A DNA stretch of 60,000 nt from Membranipora membranacea (GCA_914767715.1 OU612069.1:10601387-10661386), one strand, 5' to 3'. Positions 12,137 through 26,387 are shown, counted from the stretch's first letter. A program made the numbers and translations. The notes: a model not told the origin generated them from the letters alone.

Positions 12137-14746
12137 TTAAATATTACACTCAAACTGGAAAGGCCAGTCACACACACAGTCTGCAGTGTTAAATTTAAGT
12201 CCTGGAGGGCACATATGCTCTTGTGGTGGCAGATAATCTGTAGCCTGAGTGAACTTATTACAGTCTGATCCTGGTACGGGGCCATATATGTTACCCTTCT
12301 GTCTACATTCCTCTGAAAATACAAAAATGAATTAAATATCACATGGGAGCAGAATGGTTTTCGCTGATTATTTCCTGTGTTTCTATTTCAAATAATGCAG
12401 CTGAATATCAAAAATGTATTATTTATTGTATTGGTTGAGTTTTTGTCTATTAGATTTTGGGTAAGTTCAGAGTGTTTCTCTAATTTGGAGTTGTCAGAAG
12501 GTTCACTAAGCGCAGATAACTGCCAGTTAAGATTACAGTACAAACCATGTAGAATAAGCTCGTATTATAAAGGGATAACAAAACGAAGTTTCAAAACATA
12601 AAGCTCAACAGCCTTTTGAAATTTGATAAAAGTTTCAAGTGAAGCATTCATTTATGGATGATATGTGCGCGGCCGGCTTTGGACTTCCTGGATTATTTCC
12701 CTGTATTCACTCTTCAGGCCTGTGTACTTGCCAAGTTGCGTATGATTAATTTCTTGGCTAAACAGCATTTTACATGCTATTAATATATGGACTGGTGAAG
12801 TAATGTTAAGTAATGTTATGTAAAGTAATGTAATGTTATGCAATGTAAAGTACAGTAATGAAAAGTATAATGTGTTGGCCGACATCTGTAGATATTACGC
12901 TACATATAACAATTGGTGATCTCGCCAGATATCCTGCTTTCCTGCCCGATAGATTTATTGTGTTGTCAATGCATTCAATTTTTTAATTTGAGACACAATC
13001 GACTTGTTTTAAGTGATCGCTGTTGATAATCATCAAGGGATACGAAATGATGTCCGACTTATAACTTTCGGGGAATCCCAGGATATAATGGTACTGGCCA
13101 GTGAAAACATTAAGTAAATTGTCCTAAGATTCCCTGACTAGCATTGCATTATGGGATACTCAATAACAGGGCCAGCGATTGCCGAGTTTTTTCAACCTGG
13201 GTGGCTGTATTTATTTGATTTAGCCAATAAGATATGCTCAACAACATGGTTGACAATTTGAAACAATTCTTGGGAAAATAAACATCCCAAAATGCAATAA
13301 ATTAATAAGATAAATGTGTGTCATCATCGATCGAGTTGAGTTTCCTGAAAACACAACATTTGAATTTATCGGATTTATATTCAGCATATGTTTCGTACCT
13401 CAGATAATGTATTGGTTTGAGGTTTGGTTTGGTTTGAGGAAATCTTCAATCGCAAGAAAATGGCCTAGCATTGGTAATTTGGAGTTGTCTCTCATTGTAT
13501 CATATTCATACAGACATTATCTTTTGAGATGTTGCTCATGCGCTAATATACCTGTGAGAATTTGTATTTCTTAAATCAAATATAAAAGTTGTTGTCCCAA
13601 GTTGATCATGTTTAGCAATAACTACTAAATTGATAATACATGTTACGGGGCAATAAGCTAACAGCTAGAATGCGCCATAAGTACCTTTTAAGACAGGAGT
13701 GACAGTCTCCTTGCATGACTTTGGGCACGTCGCTCTCCAGGCCCAATCACAGACACAGACATTGACATCAAATACTAGTCCAGGAGGGCAGGCTAGCTTC
13801 TGCTCAGGTAGAAACGCTGTCCTCTGTAGAAACGACCCACAGTTATCCTCTATGTTAGTGGTGTAGTAGTTACCTTCTTCAAAGCATGTACACTCGTCAA
13901 CTACGAGAAGAGAGAAATATATCAGCTTTTCAGATACGCACATTGTTATATTCAATGGCAAAGTTTCATATAGGAAATCATACTGCCGTGTTTGTGGCAC
14001 AAAATTTGATGCAATAATTACAACTTTCTGGATTTTCTCACATTTCGACCGATTCAAAAAATTTTACTGAGGTTTGAGTAAAAAAAAACAAGCAACAGGT
14101 TATGAACCTGTTGTTCCAGACATTGATGTCATCAGGGAGTTTGGGGTCCCAAATCCCTGATGTCATTTCAATTCTTACATACCCTATAGGAGTTTAATTT
14201 AGCTAGAGTTTAATTTCCACTACACCACACTGCCTTGCATGCGTAGGTAAGGTGTATTCCTGTATAATTGTACATTGTTTATGAAACTGAGTGGTGTTTA
14301 TTGCTTAGGAAGTAATTTCCGCTATCATACAATTTCGCTACTTAGGCAAAAACGCGAAAAGCTAATCCTAAATTCCGCGAAAACTAAACTCCCATAGGGT
14401 AGTTATCTACCATTTGGCAGTGAGAAGACAACTAGGCATTAAAAAAAGTGAAATTTTGACCAGGTTTCACCAGACCGTGGCCTACAGAAAATGTACACTG
14501 AGATTAAAAGCTGTAGTACCATTTAATAACCAAGTGTGATTTATGTTGTTTATAGACTCTACACAATGCACAGCCATGTTAGCTAACATTAGGAAGTAAA
14601 TAACCGATAACGATAAATAACTGATGATAGATGCCCAGACCAATATTTAACACATGGCTTCATCACTCACTTTTCCTACTATTAGGTGATGCCGACACCA
14701 GAGACAGTAACATAACCACCATCACCAGAGTAGTGTATCCACCCAT
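12137..14746 (-). CDS. Secreted cysteine-rich protein with two chitin-binding-like domains
   Basis: Coding exons on the minus strand: 14746-14671 (signal peptide, begins MGGYTTLVMVVMLLSLVSA), 13900-13685 and 12312-12137, with phase-1 junctions throughout and about 155 residues. Each of the last two exons encodes one domain of the pattern GNxY...C...F...CPxGLxF...C.CDW...C, similar to type-2 chitin-binding (peritrophin-A-like) domains, ending ECNI-stop. A noncoding first exon ending at 14900 (donor CAG|GTAAG) is likely. If the donor at 13684 is not used, translation runs on seven codons to a TAG. The product should be extracellular, perhaps in matrix, cuticle, mucus or shell. It is a clear paralogue of the plus-strand gene at 26388, with the same exon plan and a last exon of identical length (176 bp). 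Carbohydrate binding is inferred, not shown. Confidence 0.8.
14108..14167. repeat. Two adjacent short palindromes
   Basis: CAACAGGTT-ATG-AACCTGTTG, followed directly by an imperfect inverted repeat of about 20 bp per arm (TGATGTCATCAGGGAGTTTG against its complement). They lie in an intron of the minus-strand cysteine-rich gene. A MITE relic is the simplest reading. Confidence 0.6.
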
Positions 14747-15659
14747 GTCTGCTGTCAGTATGAAGTTGCCTACAAATACAAAAATTTAATTAGACCATAG
14801 AGGATGATATTCTGAATTTAACAAACTTGCTACAGAATGAACCACCTACAAAGTAAAGAAATGATCAATTTGGAATCATTAAATTGCATATGAGCTTACC
14901 TGGTACACGTGAAATGTCTGTAGTACCTGTGTTGCGCACCAGTCACCTAATAACTTCATATCCAGCAAGACGCTGTAATAAATACCGCCTAACGAAACCC
15001 AAGAGATCAAATTTGGCCTCGCTATGTCAATTTTTTACAGTTATTACCTTCATCCGACAAGCCATTTCCGTAGTTTCTAAAGAAATCTGCATTTTGAAGA
15101 TTTTATTCAAAGGAAGTTTGAGTTTTAAAGCTTAAAATTGCATGGTTTGTAGCATATTCTGCAAATTAATCAAATTTTATTCGCAAAATGTTTTAATTTA
15201 ATTGATCTTTCAGTGCCAGGAATAATTCCATATGAGGAACTTATTGTTCGTTTTATTGCTATATTATATTTTATTGCTATATTTTATTTTATTGCTATAT
15301 GCTGATTGATGTCCATGATATGGGGGTGGTACCCGTCGCTGGCAGACTTATCAAAGGGTCTTTCCTCCAGTATACACATCAATCGGATTTGGATCTTGAC
15401 AAACCACTCGAGTAAGGAAAGTCGTAGCAGGATCATTAACACATAATTATAATTAATTACTGTGGACATTGAGTAATGGTCATAGTACTAATCCAGAATC
15501 TCAAAAAGATTTCACTGTTGATGCATCGATAGGCGCTTGCTGTCACTGATATATATTATCTGGATGAAGGGAACATATCTGACCCTTAATCAGCGCATGG
15601 CTATTTATGTATGGTTGCTGGACAGCATTTCTCCACTTTGGTTGGTCAGAATCTAAAAT

Positions 15660-15852
15660 AGCTGTAAACTTTTGTCAAGCAGCTTGCCAGAGTTTTTGAA
15701 GGTTGTTACTGGGTCGTCAATCAATGAATGCATAACGTAAAAGCTGCCAGATCTATAGCTTTATTTAGATCCTGACACAAAGTTTTATATTGATGGCATA
15801 TCTCCACAAATAGCCACGCTTTGTATTTTACCACTGATCTATAAATTCGTAT
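15660..15852 (+). repeat. Diverged duplicate segment (pair with 19507-19695)
   Basis: Colinear shared blocks, in order: AAACTTTTGTCAAGCAGCTT, then GATGGCATATCTCCACA, then CAAATAGCCA, then GTATTTTACCACT. The same blocks occur in the same order and orientation at 19507-19695, where short internal duplications (ATATCCAC and AATCCAT) have been added. An old segmental duplicate or a dispersed repeat family. Confidence 0.7.
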
Positions 15853-18800
15853 CAATGCTTGTTGTCTGATGACCTGCGGTATATAAGAATGTGAGTTCCG
15901 GTCTCATTGAAACATCCACTCTAATTATTTAGCTCTGCCTAATAAGATGGTATAAGTGCCATAATTTGTTAGGGTGGAATAAAGACAGCTGCAACATTTT
16001 GATATTCCTGGAGGACCTGTCTGTTCCCTTAGGGATAAGAAGAAAACGCTACAAACATGGAAGAAAGTAACCAACTAATTATGGTGGTGTGAGAATACTC
16101 ATGCATGTCCCAGTAATATTTGCTCCTTAAGTTGGTCACACTATTGAACCTGTAAAACCTTCAAAATAACACAACATCCACAGATAAATTGTATTTAAAA
16201 CCAAACTAAAAGCTTACAAAGGCGCCAAATCACAACCTGTTATCCTTGCCTGCCTTGCATGCATGCTTTTATGTTTATACATCAATTCCACTCATGCCTT
16301 TAATACATAAAGTCTGCTGGTGAAGAGGTTCATCAGGGTGGATAGAGACGGCAAACAACTATATTATATAATATAACTGAAACGCTGTAGACTAAAAAAA
16401 TGTACATCGGGGTTCAAACATTTTATCAAAGGTCACGCTTTGCCTCAAAAGTCATATTTTGAGGAGGAGAGATCCTTGACTCCGAGACGAGAGGATTTAC
16501 CGAGACTGTTTCTATACCTGGAGGGTCCAGAGAGAGAAAAGTGGCCGGTTATTATTAGCACATCATTGTTTTCTACTGGTGTAATACTTCCTGGCATGTT
16601 TAAAGCTTATAATGGGGATATCCAGAGCCTGGAGCTGCACATAATGAGGGAGGTATGAGACGAGCAGATCAGCCATCTGGAATGTTCTGTGAAAACTTGT
16701 GATGCATTCACCCTCGAGAAGTAAACTATTCCTAGGAGGAAAAGTTTGTAATTTCGCATCGGCTGGAAACAGTCATCATTTACTAATCCTCTCTACTTTG
16801 TGTGAGCTCAATCCTTTGCTAGTGATGTTTGGTGCTACCCAACCTTACTGAACTAAACTAATTTAGTGAATATTATATACAGGGAGTAATTATCAATTAT
16901 TTTTAAGACAGTTGACAAATTCTTACTTTGGCCTTGTTCATAGTAGCTGAGGAGAAGCCTATTACAGATAATTTGAGGAGTTTTACGATCTCAGAGGGTT
17001 TCCTCAACGACAATTTTAGGAAGCTCAAATCAATTTGATCATTAGAGATAAGTGCAAACAGAGCAGCTTGATTACCCGAAGGCTGCCTTACACGAAAGGA
17101 AAACACTTGGCTTGCACTGACAGAAAGTTTAATCAAATCAAAATGTCATCTATTGAGCTTACAGTTTGAGTTCCGATAAGAGAGATATAAAATCCAATAA
17201 AGAAGTACAACAGTCTCTCACCTCTTGGCTTGGGGTCATCCTCAAACACTTATATATTCTAACACCTGGTGACATAGAATTCTGCTTACCCCTCGCTATT
17301 ACCGGGCCGGCCCGCCGTTATAACCTGCCATTATTACCTGCCATTATTACCTGCTTATATTACGCTATAATTGCAGAGCCAGACATTCACTTGACATTGC
17401 GATGTCCTGCATGGAGGGTGTTTATGATATGGCTCCCATATTTAACCTAGGCAGAAAGTTAGGGCGGCAGCAAAAACACAAACAGATTAATTAGGTATTG
17501 TATGACAGAATCCATCAGTCAGTTCATTTAAGATTTAGGAATTTGATGGTTCAATCCAACAAATCCTGGTGTTTTTTTGTTAATTTTGTTACTGGTTAGG
17601 TGTCTGCTGATTAATCAGGTTGCCGTTACCTAGTTCCTGAGCCGTGAGGGTCCTGGGTCCTGTTCTAGGGTATTTGACATTTTCTAGAGCATGATCAGGT
17701 TGAGTACCGGGTTACTGCGCCAGCTCTATAGAAGCAATATGTACGGGGCTGAAGATCTGGGCAACCCTCTCCAAGGGTAGCTGTGATTATTTGTATCGCA
17801 GACATCATTAACTTCATGGTTATGATTATGATTTATTTCTCCACAAGTCAAATTTACACTGGTGTCAAAATTAAATGAGCTATACTAGCTATCATTGAGA
17901 CAGCTCTAAAACAGGTCGTGTTAAATCAGTCTAGAGGACTTTCTGTCGAACCTTATCATTTTCCTAGAGTGAAGGGCCCTTTTTACTGGTAATTCTACCC
18001 TATAGAAGAAATGGCCCAGCAGGCTTTTATTAATAATAATTCTTTCTTTACTCGCACCTGTCGCTTGGTGGATCAGGTCATAGCTATAACTGAGTTCACA
18101 CGCTACACCTCATAATGTGATTATAGGTGTAGAGAGCTGCACTTGGGCTTCAGCTTCTTAGGTAATATGTAATTATAGTAATGAGTTTACTTTCCTGTAC
18201 ATGAATCGAATGATTTCGCTCGCCCTAAATTGTGTTTTTTACTTCTTGGCCTGTCTGTCAGATCTTGCCCCTAGGGACAAAAGTCGAAAGGCTAACACAA
18301 ATTGGTACCTTGAATAAAAAAGCAATCTCAGGAATTATCTATTACATACACTCTTATAAAACCCTGGACGCAGACGCCCTACAGACATGAAAGTGTCAAT
18401 GGAAGTTTTTGGTTTTAACTCTTATCCTTCTGGGAAGTGATAATCAGTTTCCTTGGTGAAACTGTGCAACATGATTGGGCGACCAACAATTTGTAGGAGA
18501 CAACTCCTTCCGAGTTAAGTTTTTTTTCTACTGCTGCTATTATTAAAACAGCCATTGATTTGGACAAGTGTAACATGAGACAGAACCCCCTCCTCTCCCT
18601 CTCTTATCTCCCCCAACCCTCCCCCCCCCCGCTCCTCTTCCCTTGTACCAACTGTATCCACTCCTTCTGGATCGGATCCTATTCCTGGATCGAACCAAGA
18701 GCAGAGTCAAAATCGTATGGCTAGAATTTTCAGGCTTCACCAACCTTCGGAAGGTTTCGGTTTGATCCTATAAATTATGTCATATTCAAACTTACGTACA

Positions 18801-19506
18801 CAACTGGTACTTCAGAGCTTGAAGTTGCTATTACATAAAAACAATCTGAGGAATCCTGCACCTTATAAAACCTATAATTCATACTGCACTCACAACCACA
18901 ACAGGCAATGTCAGATTAAAGACATTCCGTGGATGGTCACGCCTTACATAAGTTATGTTTTGGGTTAGATACCAGGCTGTAAATATGATCTTGTATAATA
19001 TCTTTGTGGACTAATCCTACCTCCTCAACAAATCTTACCGATCCGTCCAGCCCCTTGTTAGAAGTCGAAAATATGAGGTAGGGGGATGCCAACCAGGACA
19101 GGGGTCCAGGGCCCCACTAGGCCCCTGGCAGGGACCGGGGCTGTGGTGATTACAAATGAAAATCCATCAATTTAAGCCATATTTTGGAAAGCTCATATTG
19201 ATGTACTCACCAGCTGGCAGTAACCTGGGTTATGATATATAGGGGGTATACATACCCTAGAATAAGTAGGAAGGGGGACACCATCCCCTTGCGTTCCCCC
19301 TAAATTCTAACACTGGTCCAACCTATGGCAGAATCCCAATCACTCTTTCACGTATTCACATTTTTCTGTTATACCTCTCTCATGACTTTAACATGAGAGA
19401 GTATTTTTGATTATTTACAAAGATTTAAGTTAGCTGTAGATGATTCTTTGCTCTGTCGAAATCCTACACACATAGGCCTATCACTGATATATATACAGCT
19501 GACCCT

Positions 19507-19695
19507 TGTAAACTTTTGTCAAGCAGCTTGCCTGAGTTATTGAAGGTTGTGTTACTGTGACGCCAAGCAATGCGTAAAGTGAAAACTGACAAATAATTTT
19601 ATACATGAGATGGCATATCTCCACATATCCACATATCCACAAATAGCCATGCTATGTATTTTACCACTAATCCATAATCCATAAATTCCTATAGA
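19507..19695 (+). repeat. Diverged duplicate segment (pair with 15660-15852)
   Basis: Second member of the pair described at 15660. No coding potential is evident in either copy. Confidence 0.7.
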
Positions 19696-21525
19696 CTAGC
19701 ATACATTTATGCTTTGTGTATGTTTCTGTATAAAAACCATGTTCATAAATCTCAAAAATAATCAATATTTGTAATGTTATGTTAGTTTTAAGTGATGATT
19801 TATCTATACTTCACTTCGCTGGCAGACAGGATATAAAACTCGATTGGTTTGGCAGAGCTAGACACTTTTACCACAATCTCACTACCAGTCAGTTACCCAG
19901 GTGTTAAATTTGGCACAGGATGTATACACACCTTCTGTTCACAGCTGGGCAAGCCTTTGATGTATTTTTTGCTGTCCATTTATACAATCCTAATAAATTT
20001 GAACTTGTATGCCTGAACTGTTAGAATTCTTTTGAATGTTCATTCACACATACCTATAGCTTTATTTAATTGCATAAATATGATGGTATTTATTTTGATG
20101 TAAATTCACACACATTTAGTTCCATAAATATCTTTAGCTGCGCCCTTCTGATCTACAGAATATAAGTGTATCTATCAAATATGAATCTATGGCTTCTTCT
20201 CATAACCTTATAGTCGTGAGCAGACATGTTGGTTTTCAGGTGTTTACCTTCCCAGGCTCAAAGTATCACTGGGAGACGACTGCAGCTCACCTTTACATTC
20301 TTACCATCAGAAATATTGAGTTATGCTATCATCATAATCTATTCCAGCTTGTAGCAGTAAATGTATTAGACTGTCCTCAAAGAGGGTCACCAGATACCAG
20401 ACATTACTTTAGAACCTAAACCCTACATTCCAGCCAGGACAAAGCGAACCAGGTATTTACCATACATCACTATAACTCTAAAGCTCTGTCTGTCTCACGG
20501 ATTAGTCAGGCTTTGGCCACAGACCCTGGGTGGGTTTACCCGAAAAATCTTAGTTTCTTATCCAGGCCTTATCTAGGCCTCTGTTAGGACTCAAGAGTTT
20601 AAGATACCTGCATCAAACTCGGCAGGTAAGAGTGGGCAACTTCACAAAATATTTAGACAGTATGCAAAAACAGTGCCACAAGTTATGGTCATGGCCTTTT
20701 GCTTAGAAAAGTACAAAAAGCAAAACAGGTATGATATCACAATGTTACTCGACCGTCACCCAACATACTCAGGTAATAACAAATACCCAAAGGCTCTTAT
20801 AGTTACATATTGGGGAGATATTCCTTGTATAACACTCTGGAGGTGGGATAAAGGCGTTCCGTAACTGTTCGGTTATTGGCACCCCACTTCGTATTCTCCT
20901 TGATGAGATTATGTAGAAAATACTAGCCTGTCGTCTGATGATTGGCAAATAAGGCTGTTAAAAGCTAATGATTACTGCTCAAAATACAACAACAAGCTAT
21001 TAGTGCTATCAAGCTGTCAAAGTTAGAAAGTATAACATGAAGTAATGGTGGAAAACTTTTATGAAACCTCTTACATCATACAGTAGGCGAAGGTCAGAAT
21101 CCTGTACAATACCTACTCCGTTATAGCCTCCTGTACAATACCTACTCCGTTATAGCCTCAAGGTACTGAAAGTAAAACACAGTTATTAAAAACATACATC
21201 AACATGTGCTAACACTTAAAAGTTTTCTCCTATTAGTTACATAGATGTTGGAGAGGGTTGATACATGTCATCTTGTTACATAAATGTCTCTCATATGGAT
21301 CAGTCATTGGTAGTATTTAGACTTGACACTGTTGTGTTGTTTATTTCCCTTTCAAAATAAAAACCATCACAGTCACCATTTAACAAGGTTAGGCAGTACA
21401 CACAAAATTAGATAAATGAGGTGGAGACAAAAACTAGTTGCGTATGAATCCTTAGCCTAACAAGCATTTCATAGCTGTGTGAAATTGTATTGTTTGGATA
21501 GCTGTCAGATTAGAAATTGGTTGTC

Positions 21526-24500
21526 TCAGGATATGGGTGGTCTTCGCACCTGGGTGGTTTTTTTACATGTCGTCAACACAAGACTTGTGACTAATTTATG
21601 ATTGACCAATTATTCAGCCTCTAGTGTCAATTATGATAAACAACATTGTAAGTGCACTGAGCAACGAAATATGGAAGACTTTCATAACCTGTTGCACCTG
21701 GATAACTCCAAATAGCTAAGCTGATAACGATATAATTTTATTTTAATAATCTACAGTTTACCATTGGAATGTGTTTCGGTGTATGTGAAGAATAAGAGCA
21801 GGAAGCACAAATTAGGATATTAGGAGGTAATATATCAATGAAAACATTATAAACTTTGGGCTACAGCCAGATTTTTAAGTTTGCGTAACAGCAAAAAATT
21901 TCAGTTTAGTGAAATATTGATCAGATTGATGCGCCGGTCACAAATAAATTATGCTCCAAGTTGCCAAGAATATGTCATAATGTGAAATGGAAAATTTTTT
22001 AGTTTTCGATTGCGAGCGATTTTTAAATGAACACTGACTACTGTGTTGTACTGAGTGTTTTTTGTTTCACAGTAAGCGGCGTGTGCAGAGATAACAGGCG
22101 TGGTATAAGGATATGAAGTCTACATCTTCAGACATATGATACCATTATTACTCTGCCACTTTAGCTCCCAAGTAGACTTTGACACTGATAATTTTATTGT
22201 TAAGGGAAAATTGCTTTCCTGTCTAGGTCTCCTACTCAGTTATTTTTTGTAGGTCGGGAGATAAACACAACAAATAAAAGTGCTGTTTGTGTAGTAGCCT
22301 ATGTGTAGTAGCCTATCAGGTTTGATGTATAAGCAGCGGTCGCACAATTTTTAACAGCTGCAGTTACAAAACCTCGGTATCAATTGTCGTATGATTTATG
22401 TAACAGAAGAAATCACTGTGGCCCAGGTAGTCAACTCTTGGCAGAGATGATATTTTAGTGAAAACAAGGTACAAGCACTTTCTTACTTTGACCCTGACCC
22501 CCCCCCCCCCCCCACACACACACAGGAGAATGCTCATCACCCTTCCTTTAGAATCGATAGGATACTGGCACAAAATTGCCTAGACCAACAAAAGCAATGG
22601 AATTTTTTTGATAAGAGGACAAAACAAAGGTTACTTATATCTCTGTAGTTAAGAAGCTGTTTATTAAGGTTTAAACTAAGACCTCAAACCATTCCCGGAG
22701 ACATGTTGTAAAATTTCAATGTGGCTGAACTTAGGAGATTTGATGCCAACCTGAAGGTAAAACAGCGCATACCAGCAGCATACTGTATTATAAGATTATG
22801 AGATTAATATGAGATTAATCAAAACCATCAATCATCATTACCTCGACAATCAATCATGTTTGCTGAACTTTTGAGTTTTGTGCACAGAAGGAATACAAAG
22901 CATTTTTGCACTTGAATTTCTCCTTTAACTTTCTCTTCTCCTCAAACTTGAATGAAGGTTAGATACACCATCAATACTTTACTGGATTACTTTCAAATTT
23001 GAAAATCATAGTCATAGGTACTCCCATCAGAGGGACGATTGGATGCATCCCGTATTTTAGGGAAGTAGAAAAAGATGAAACCTTAGTCTATACATCTGAC
23101 ATTCCTAGAGAAGTATCTTGTCCGTAAACTGGCTCTTTACATTGCAGAGTTTATTTTTCAGTTTGTGAGAAGATCCATCTACAGAAGTAATGCTTGAACT
23201 CCTCACAATTGGAATCCGCCAGATATTTTTCCTATTTTTGTTCTAGGAGATTTATCCGATACAGGATAACAAAATAAACGAACAACATAACTACCGAACC
23301 CAAGTAACTCTACACAAATCGGACAACTCTCAATTGTATCTATATTATTGGGTGTAGGACTAGAACAGATTACAAATTGCAGTAGGCAGCTGTAAAATGT
23401 AAACAAGTTCTAAAAACAGTTCATGTAGGAATAAAGTCAGGATATGGGTGGTCTTCGCACCTGGGTGGTTTTTTTACATGTCGTCAACACAAGACTTGTG
23501 ACTAATTTATGATTGACCAATTATTCAGCCTCTAGTGTCAATTATGATAAACAACATTGTAAGTGCACTGAGCAACGAAATATGGAAGACTTTCATAACC
23601 TGTTGCACCTGGATAACTCCAAATAGCTAAGCTGATAACGATATAATTTTATTTTAATAATCTACAGTTTACCATTGGAATGTGTTTCGGTGTATGTGAA
23701 GAATAAGAGCAGGAAGCACAAATTAGGATATTAGGAGGTAATATATCAATGAAAACATTATAAACTTTGGGCTACAGCCAGATTTTTAAGTTTGCGTAAC
23801 AGCAAAAAATTTCAGTTTAGTGAAATATTGATCAGATTGATGCGCCGGTCACAAATAAATTATGCTCCAAGTTGCCAAGAATATGTCATAATGTGAAATG
23901 GAAAATTTTTTAGTTTTCGATTGCGAGCGATTTTTAAATGAACACTGACTACTGTGTTGTACTGAGTGTTTTTTGTTTCACAGTAAGCGGCGTGTGCAGA
24001 GATAACAGGCGTGGTATAAGGATATGAAGTCTACATCTTCAGACATATGATACCATTATTACTCTGCCACTTTAGCTCCCAAGTAGACTTTGACACTGAT
24101 AATTTTATTGTTAAGGGAAAATTGCTTTCCTGTCTAGGTCTCCTACTCAGTTATTTTTTGTAGGTCGGGAGATAAACACAACAAATAAAAGTGCTGTTTG
24201 TGTAGTAGCCTATGTGTAGTAGCCTATCAGGTTTGATGTATAAGCAGCGGTCGCACAATTTTTAACAGCTGCAGTTACAAAACCTCGGTATCAATTGTCG
24301 TATGATTTATGTAACAGAAGAAATCACTGTGGCCCAGGTAGTCAACTCTTGGCAGAGATGATATTTTAGTGAAAACAAGGTACAAGCACTTTCTTACTTT
24401 GACCCTGACCCCCCCCCCCCCCCCACACACACACAGGAGAATGCTCATCACCCTTCCTTTAGAATCGATAGGATACTGGCACAAAATTGCCTAGACCAAC

Positions 24501-25347
24501 AAAAGCAATGGAATTTTTTTGATAAGAGGACAAAACAAAGGTTACTTATATCTCTGTAGTTAAGAAGCTGTTTATTAAGGTTTAAACTAAGACCTCAAAC
24601 CATTCCCGGAGACATGTTGTAAAATTTCAATGTGGCTGAACTTAGGAGATTTGATGCCAACCTGAAGGTAAAACAGCGCATACCAGCAGCATACTGTATT
24701 ATAAGATTATGAGATTAATATGAGATTAATCAAAACCATCAATCATCATTACCTCGACAATCAATCATGTTTGCTGAACTTTTGAGTTTTGTGCACAGAA
24801 GGAATACAAAGCATTTTTGCACTTGAATTTCTCCTTTAACTTTCTCTTCTCCTCAAACTTGAATGAAGGTTAGATACACCATCAATACTTTACTGGATTA
24901 CTTTCAAATTTGAAAATCATAGTCATAGGTACTCCCATCAGAGGGACGATTGGATGCATCCCGTATTTTAGGGAAGTAGAAAAAGATGAAACCTTAGTCT
25001 ATACATCTGACATTCCTAGAGAAGTATCTTGTCCGTAAACTGGCTCTTTACATTGCAGAGTTTATTTTTCAGTTTGTGAGAAGATCCATCTACAGAAGTA
25101 ATGCTTGAACTCCTCACAATTGGAATCCGCCAGATATTTTTCCTATTTTTGTTCTAGGAGATTTATCCGATACAGGATAACAAAATAAACGAACAACATA
25201 ACTACCGAACCCAAGTAACTCTACACAAATCGGACAACTCTCAATTGTATCTATATTATTGGGTGTAGGACTAGAACAGATTACAAATTGCAGTAGGCAG
25301 CTGTAAAATGTAAACAAGTTCTAAAAACAGTTCATGTAGGAATAAAG
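21526..25347 (+). repeat. Tandem duplication, 2 x 1,911 bp
   Basis: Copy 1 is 21526-23436 and copy 2 is 23437-25347. No differences were noticed by eye, and even the 16-base poly-C run followed by a CA repeat has the same length in both. The junctions share the 6-bp TCAGGA, which recurs at 25348, as expected for a microhomology-mediated or replication-slippage duplication. No gene was recognised inside; the longest open frames are under 70 codons. Confidence 0.95.
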
Positions 25348-25353
25348 TCAGGA

Positions 25354-26030
25354 ATTTGACCGATCAAATCTGCTAAACAGAGGAGAAATTGTTACTTGTT
25401 CTGAGATTAATATGGGCTGAGTTTGGGTATCTGGGTAACGATAGGTTGTCTTACTCTGTGGTATCGCTATAATTGTCTGTTACCTATAGCTTCATCTAAC
25501 CTAGGAATGTACAGTAATTGATGGTTCCAGACGAAGCTCCTATTTTTTATTGTAATTTTGGTAGCAGGTGGCTGAGGTCTAGTACCGCCACAGGGCATAG
25601 GATCAGCCTACATCTCCTAAATGTTCTCAAAACAATTATGTAACACAATCATCAATAACTAAAGAGCACTCTATATGCAGTAGCTGAGAGCTGGTAATTT
25701 AGGATGTGATCCTCACCCCTAGAGGGCATTGTTTTTATGTTCCGTATGATTTGACCAAACTAATAATAGTATCAAAGTCGTTCTCTCTCTCCATGGGTCT
25801 GCAAGAGTTATCTGACATATAACTTCAGGCTGAAAATGTTAGATAACTTATATCCTTGCCTCTTTGGCATTTGCATATGAGACAGAATATCTAGTTCATA
25901 TATTATGCAGACAGTAATGCTGTGGATTATATGGAAGAGGCCAGTTGTTAGGGGCTGGGTTACCTAGCCCTAAAGCTATCAACTTGTGTCATACACTCTC
26001 CAGGCAGGAAAGGCATCCTGACAGGCAACC
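25354..26030. other. Upstream region of the plus-strand cysteine-rich gene
   Basis: No gene is visible. This stretch should contain the distal promoter of the gene at 26061-27420. No repeat was recognised. Confidence 0.4.
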
Positions 26031-26099
26031 TATAAAACTTACGGCCCGTCTGCTACCAAATCAGTCTCTCACGGATTTAGCAGACCCACACACCAGAAA
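26031..26099 (+). promoter_or_regulatory. TATA promoter, initiator and noncoding first exon
   Basis: TATAAAA at 26031 is followed 30 bases later by an initiator-like TCAGTCT at 26061. A short noncoding exon would end at 26099 before a GTGAGT donor. The coding exon follows an acceptor at about 26381 (TTTTTAG). The spacing is that of a classical strong metazoan core promoter. Confidence 0.65.
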
Positions 26100-26387
26100 G
26101 TGAGTTCTCTTGTGCATCTGCTGTAATGATTCTGTTGGTGTAACGCTTTGAGTGCCGAGAATATTTTTGAACTTCCCTGTTACCACCTTACGAGAACCCA
26201 TAGAATTGGATAAATATTTTTGGAAATTCTGTTTTAATTTAAATCTTGTTAGGGATTGCGCCCTAAATTACAAATAAAGTAAAGGATTTAGACATCACAG
26301 TTTTTCTTAAGTGGTTATCAAACTATTTTGCCTCTGATCTCTTTCTGTTTAATAATTATGCAATTCTTCTTCTATTTTTAGATCGAA

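Larger units (their letters stand above)
14901..21525. other. Gene-free interval between the two cysteine-rich paralogues, left part
   Basis: No exon chain is supported. Contents: TATA-like sites at 15877 (GGTATATAAG) and 19830 (GGATATAAAAC) without an attached gene; a poly-C tract near 18620; and diverged duplicate segments at 15660-15852 and 19507-19695. A weaker pair near 17249 and 20289 (both encode HLYILT in one frame) suggests the duplicated stretch may be longer. A 30-bp unit with CCTGTACAATACCTACTCCG is tandemly duplicated at 21101-21160. Confidence 0.5.

Noticed and set aside
15870-15920. TATA-like site GGTATATAAG as a promoter
   Set aside because: No exon or gene could be connected to it downstream.
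17166-17450. 94-codon plus-strand open frame as a gene
   Set aside because: No start context, splice partners or recognisable domain; a similar but diverged stretch at 20289 suggests an ancient repeat instead.
22364-22573. Open frames duplicated in the 1,911-bp tandem copies
   Set aside because: Their identity reflects the DNA duplication itself; they span a poly-C/CA run and have no protein-like composition.
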